Assembly (NCBI RefSeq): GCF_040358985.1
Contig: NZ_CP132932.1
Coordinates: forward strand, 186,001-250,000
DNA: 64,000 nt
From: Tunturibacter empetritectus
GTDB taxonomy: Bacteria; Acidobacteriota; Terriglobia; Terriglobales; Acidobacteriaceae
Direction of reading: 5' to 3'
The notes below the pieces were generated by a model that saw only the letters and a list, made by a program, of their open reading frames with translations, was not told the origin of the DNA and made no database searches. Shown here piece by piece: positions 62,441 to 64,000 of the stretch (position 1 is its first letter; every line of letters starts with the position of its first letter). The position numbers and the translations under genes are program-made.

Positions 62441-63004
62441 TTATGCCGGTAGAAGCCCAGCCACGCGGTAGCTGTTTATCACCGCGTCATACAGCGAGAT
62501 ATCCGAGCGGCTCCTCGCCATCAGCTGAGCGCCGCCAACCGCGGCGAAGATAGCGCGAGCCCGCCCTTCGCTCTCCTCGGAGCTGACTACATTCGCAGCC
62601 GTGAGAACCTTGCTGAGCCACGCTACATTGACATCGGCAAAGGTCTGAACCTCTTTTTTTACAGGTTCCGGCAGATCGTCATACTCCGCAGCCATGAAGC
62701 CGCTCAGGCACATACGGTTCTCATTCTCAAGCGCCCCGCGAAACGTCTCAGGATAGCGGCGCAGGGCACTGACCCAATCGGCGGATTCGGCCAGCAGACT
62801 CTCAAGAGCAGCTGCGGCGTTCTCCCAATAGCGCTTCGCTACCGCGGCTGCAAGATCACCCTTGCTTGGAAAGTGGTAGTAGATGCTCGCGGCCCTGATG
62901 CCCACATCTTCCGCGAGATCACGAAAGTTGAGTCCGTTGTAGCCATGCGCCTGCGCAACCTTTGTGGCGGCGAACAGGATCTTCTCTCGAGAATCTGAGC
63001 TCAC
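62441..63004 (-). CDS. TetR-family transcriptional regulator
   Basis: 187 residues from a GTG at 63004 (MSSDSREKILFAATKVAQAHGY). The HTH is NFRDLAEDVGIRAASIYYHFPSKGDLAAAV; the C-terminal ligand domain contains RMCLSGFMAAEYDDLPEPVKKEV, typical of the AcrR-like group with TetR_C domains near 80-187. It diverges from the monooxygenase-like gene across about 220 bases that contain two identical 18-bp operators, so it most likely represses that gene and itself. The inducer is unknown. Confidence 0.92.
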   Translation of the reverse strand: MSSDSREKILFAATKVAQAHGYNGLNFRDLAEDVGIRAASIYYHFPSKGDLAAAVAKRYWENAAAALESLLAESADWVSALRRYPETFRGALENENRMCLSGFMAAEYDDLPEPVKKEVQTFADVNVAWLSKVLTAANVVSSEESEGRARAIFAAVGGAQLMARSRSDISLYDAVINSYRVAGLLPA

Positions 63005-63082
63005 ACTTCACTGCCTCACTGCCAACTTCCCTATAAGCGACCAAGGAGTCGACTAATAAAAGATTATGTCCGAATTAAGAAT

Positions 63083-63100
63083 CTACCAAGTGGCAGGTAG
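63083..63100. promoter_or_regulatory. Candidate TetR operator, copy 1
   Basis: CTACCAAGTGGCAGGTAG with CTACC...GGTAG arms; identical to copy 2, start to start 34 bases. Confidence 0.75.
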
Positions 63101-63116
63101 TGTCTAACTACTATAC

Positions 63117-63134
63117 CTACCAAGTGGCAGGTAG
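63117..63134. promoter_or_regulatory. Candidate TetR operator, copy 2
   Basis: Exact second copy of the 18-bp dyad, nearer to the monooxygenase-like gene. Confidence 0.75.
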
Positions 63135-63225
63135 ACGACCGGGAAGACAAGCAACATTAAGCGCAGCGCTCCCGCACAAACGCAGAGTTGCATCTTAACT
63201 AGAAAGTAACGTCAAGGAGACTAAC

Positions 63226-63678
63226 ATGGCCGTCGCTACCGCAAACCTGCAAGCCGAAATATCACCTGGTCCCAATCCCAATTCCAACTCTGAGCAACTT
63301 GAGGTCCACCCGGGCTGGGTGCGGAGTGGCGTCGATAACACTCCGGGGCACAAAGCGTACTACATCAATCTTGAAGCCAAGCCCGGAAAGGGCGACAAAG
63401 TGGAACAATTCCTCCGGGACATTCTAGCCGGAGTAGAAAAGGAACCAGGCACCGGTCCATGGTTTGGCTGCCGGTTCTCCGACACCACTTTTGGAATCTT
63501 TGAAGCTTTTCCGGACACTGCGGCACGAAACGCGCATGACATCGGTCCGGGCGGCAGTAACTTTCTTCGGTCCGTAGAACTGGATGAGATGCTGGCCTAT
63601 CCAGCACATCTCTATCGGCTCGATGTGATGTTTGGAAAATTCAGCGTCATGTTTGGAAAGACAATTACCTCAAAGTAA
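63226..63678 (+). CDS. Antibiotic-biosynthesis-monooxygenase (ABM)-like protein
   Basis: 150 residues; AAGGAG lies a few bases before the ATG. After a polar N-terminus of about 40 residues the ABM ferredoxin-like fold appears: KAYYINLEAKPGKGDKVEQFLRDIL, GTGPWFGCRFSDTTFGIFEAFPD and RNAHDIG. Such proteins are cofactor-free mono-oxygenases of quinols or related aromatics, often induced by the compounds they modify. With the divergent TetR-type regulator and twin operators it forms a likely small-molecule response unit. The substrate is unknown. Confidence 0.82.
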   Translation: MAVATANLQAEISPGPNPNSNSEQLEVHPGWVRSGVDNTPGHKAYYINLEAKPGKGDKVEQFLRDILAGVEKEPGTGPWFGCRFSDTTFGIFEAFPDTAARNAHDIGPGGSNFLRSVELDEMLAYPAHLYRLDVMFGKFSVMFGKTITSK

Positions 63679-63951
63679 AGCCTCCGAAATGGCATTAGAG
63701 AATGTCGGTCGTCTCATGATCTCGAGACGATCGACTGAACTCTCTGAGAACATCTTTATCAATGGAATCGAATACGCCCGCTCACAGTCCGCATAAGTCG
63801 ACGAGGGTCTGCCACCTTCCAGAGCCTGAACCTGTTCACTGTTGCGAACAGGCAAATCACTCATAGAGCTGCCGAATGCGCCCTTTACCTCAAAATTCAC
63901 CTGTCCATCCACACTATTTGCGCTATCCTCTTCGTCATCGGGAGGTTTGTC
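63679..63951. other. Intergenic region before the right-edge gene
   Basis: About 270 bases. A 101-codon minus-strand frame (63670-63975) lacks a ribosome-binding site and family features and overlaps the right-edge gene, so it is not called. No other structure noted. Confidence 0.4.
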
Positions 63952-64000
63952 ATGCGCTGCTTCCGTTCCTGCCACGCCGTCGTCAGTCTTCTTCTCGCGA
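63952..64000 (+). CDS. Start of a secreted or membrane protein (runs off right edge)
   Basis: The ATG at 63952 is preceded by GGAGG at an ideal six bases. The 16 visible codons read MRCFRSCHAVVSLLLA, a basic start and hydrophobic core like a signal peptide. Too short for further assignment. Confidence 0.6.
   Translation, partial: MRCFRSCHAVVSLLLA

Noticed and set aside
63083-63134. Two identical 18-mers as a possible CRISPR fragment
   Set aside because: Only two copies, palindromic, 16-base spacer, and located between a TetR gene and its probable target; operators fit better. No cas genes are present.
63670-63975. 101-codon minus-strand frame
   Set aside because: Overlaps the 3' end of the ABM-like gene and the start of the right-edge gene, which has an ideal ribosome-binding site; no family features.

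Overview
The window reads as chromosomal DNA of an acidobacterium of the order Terriglobales (Edaphobacter/Granulicella/Terriglobus type). The pointers are a PadR regulator fused by overlap to an acidobacterial duplicated orphan permease (ADOP), a TonB-dependent receptor that begins with a carboxypeptidase-regulatory-like domain, large exported beta-propeller proteins, the futalosine-route gene mqnA, and generally GC-rich coding sequence. No transposase, integrase, CRISPR array, tRNA or rRNA was seen. One RNA gene, the SRP RNA, is present. Genus assignment is inference.

Layout. 1-11.6 kb: the N-terminus of a TonB-dependent receptor (minus strand, running off the left edge, in a frame hidden by a longer spurious frame), two paralogous exported beta-propeller proteins, the PadR/ADOP pair and a frameshifted membrane-protein pseudogene. 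11.8-26.2 kb: housekeeping and metabolism, with a family-2 glycosyltransferase, SppA, an HU-like protein, a dicarboxylate-type symporter, a GAF/PAS histidine kinase, acetyl-CoA synthetase divergent from an OFA-type MFS carrier with a 53-residue companion protein, an exported M20 amidohydrolase, a DUF421 protein and GalE. 26.5-32.3 kb: an envelope cluster with a TonB-like protein, an M48-like protein that has lost its HExxH residues, three small outer-membrane barrels and an LTXXQ-type periplasmic protein.

33.3-48.0 kb: a nearly complete branched-chain amino acid locus, all on the plus strand and divergent from a LysR-type regulator: leuA, leuB, leuC, leuD, ilvD, ilvB, ilvN and ilvC. Together they cover the common ilv steps up to 2-ketoisovalerate and the leucine branch up to 2-ketoisocaproate. 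This is the most unusual part of the window. Between the enzyme genes sit eight unrelated genes, mostly small membrane or exported proteins plus one GNAT acetyltransferase. At two of the interruptions the start region of the downstream ilv gene is duplicated. A copy of about 31 bp of the ilvC start lies in front of the gene preceding ilvC and forms a 22-codon minigene. The first 12 bases of ilvN also open the GNAT gene before it. The pattern suggests genes inserted exactly at ilv start codons. LeuA also appears to lack its leucine-feedback domain.

48.2-64 kb: a cyclic-nucleotide-domain histidine kinase, DUF427, TopA and DprA, a tandem DoxX-like protein, DUF3565, MqnA, a VTT-domain protein, a PadR/DUF2306 pair under a palindrome, FabH, the SRP RNA followed by degenerate copies of its own 3' end, a Tat-exported GH1 enzyme, and a TetR regulator facing an antibiotic-biosynthesis-monooxygenase-like gene across two identical 18-bp operators. 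The start of a secreted or membrane protein runs off the right edge.

Many starts are GTG or TTG with a well-placed Shine-Dalgarno sequence, so several starts given here are deliberately not the first possible codon of the open frame. Function calls rest on sequence recognition by eye; no database search was run.
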